A stretch of 12,677 bases of DNA from the NCBI GenBank assembly GCA_026770585.1, contig MU646788.1:253616-266292 (forward strand), written 5' to 3'. Below are positions 12,614 through 12,677 of this stretch, one piece after another. The notes under the pieces are model-generated. The model ran no database searches. It was not told the origin of the DNA and worked only from the letters and a program-made list of their open reading frames with translations. The stretch comes from Baffinella frigidus (taxonomy: Eukaryota; Cryptophyceae; Cryptomonadales; Baffinellaceae). The translations under genes and the position numbers were made by a program. Within the stretch, counting starts at the first letter, position 1. Every line of letters begins with the position of its first letter.

Positions 12614-12677
12614 CTCCAAGGAGCTCCGGAGGAGGTGAACGAGCTGCCTGCTTTCCGGGTAGGGGGGTTAGGGTTGA
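12614..12677 (-). promoter_or_regulatory. 5' flank of the gene, no promoter motif seen
   Basis: The 64 bases before the ATG include an in-frame stop at 12670-12668, a CT-rich stretch and, at the edge, telomere-like TTAGGGTTGA. No TATA box or initiator was recognised. The transcription start probably lies outside the window. Confidence 0.35.

Overview
This is a eukaryotic nuclear window holding one intron-rich gene on the minus strand. I assembled it by hand as eleven short exons between 12613 and 483. All introns are GT-AG, every junction keeps reading phase, and the exons total 918 nt (306 codons, no internal stop). The product is an STI1/Hop-type co-chaperone, the Hsp70-Hsp90 organising protein. 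The middle TPR domain (TPR2A) and most of the second (TPR2B) are present in order. The 3' end, expected to encode the rest of TPR2B and the C-terminal DP2 domain, lies left of position 1.

The proposed N-terminus replaces the usual TPR1-DP1 half with a secretory signal peptide, then an Arg-rich, acid-free stretch with a Phe (about residues 1-57). That resembles the bipartite presequence for a complex (secondary) plastid. With the TTTAGGG/TTCAGGG/TTGAGGG heptamers, which resemble plant and algal telomeres, it suggests an alga with a secondary plastid (cryptophyte, haptophyte, chlorarachniophyte, chromerid or stramenopile). I cannot name the species. The leader-to-TPR link is inferred from splice phases; the TPR exons are recognised from the family itself.

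Layout from the right, in transcription order: leader exons 1-2 (12613-12216); TPR2A exons 3-6 (10676-7650); linker exon 7 (6566-6504); TPR2B exons 8-11 (5160-483). Introns make up about 92 percent of the span, and all but the first are 0.75-1.5 kb. They contain interstitial telomere-like repeats, short tandem arrays, foldback (MITE-like) elements that often share a CCTACGGTAGG core, a dispersed element of about 95 bp, and a long GA/CT microsatellite.

The most striking pattern is that nearly every intron carries degraded copies of the edge of a neighbouring exon with its splice site. Copies of an exon's 5' edge lie only upstream of it and copies of its 3' edge only downstream. This is the expected trace of introns growing by tandem duplication across splice junctions. 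Two nearly identical foldback elements in opposite orientation also bracket exons 5-8, each about 10 nt from a splice site. No tRNA, rRNA, CRISPR or second protein gene was seen; the other open frames are shadows or low-complexity translations.
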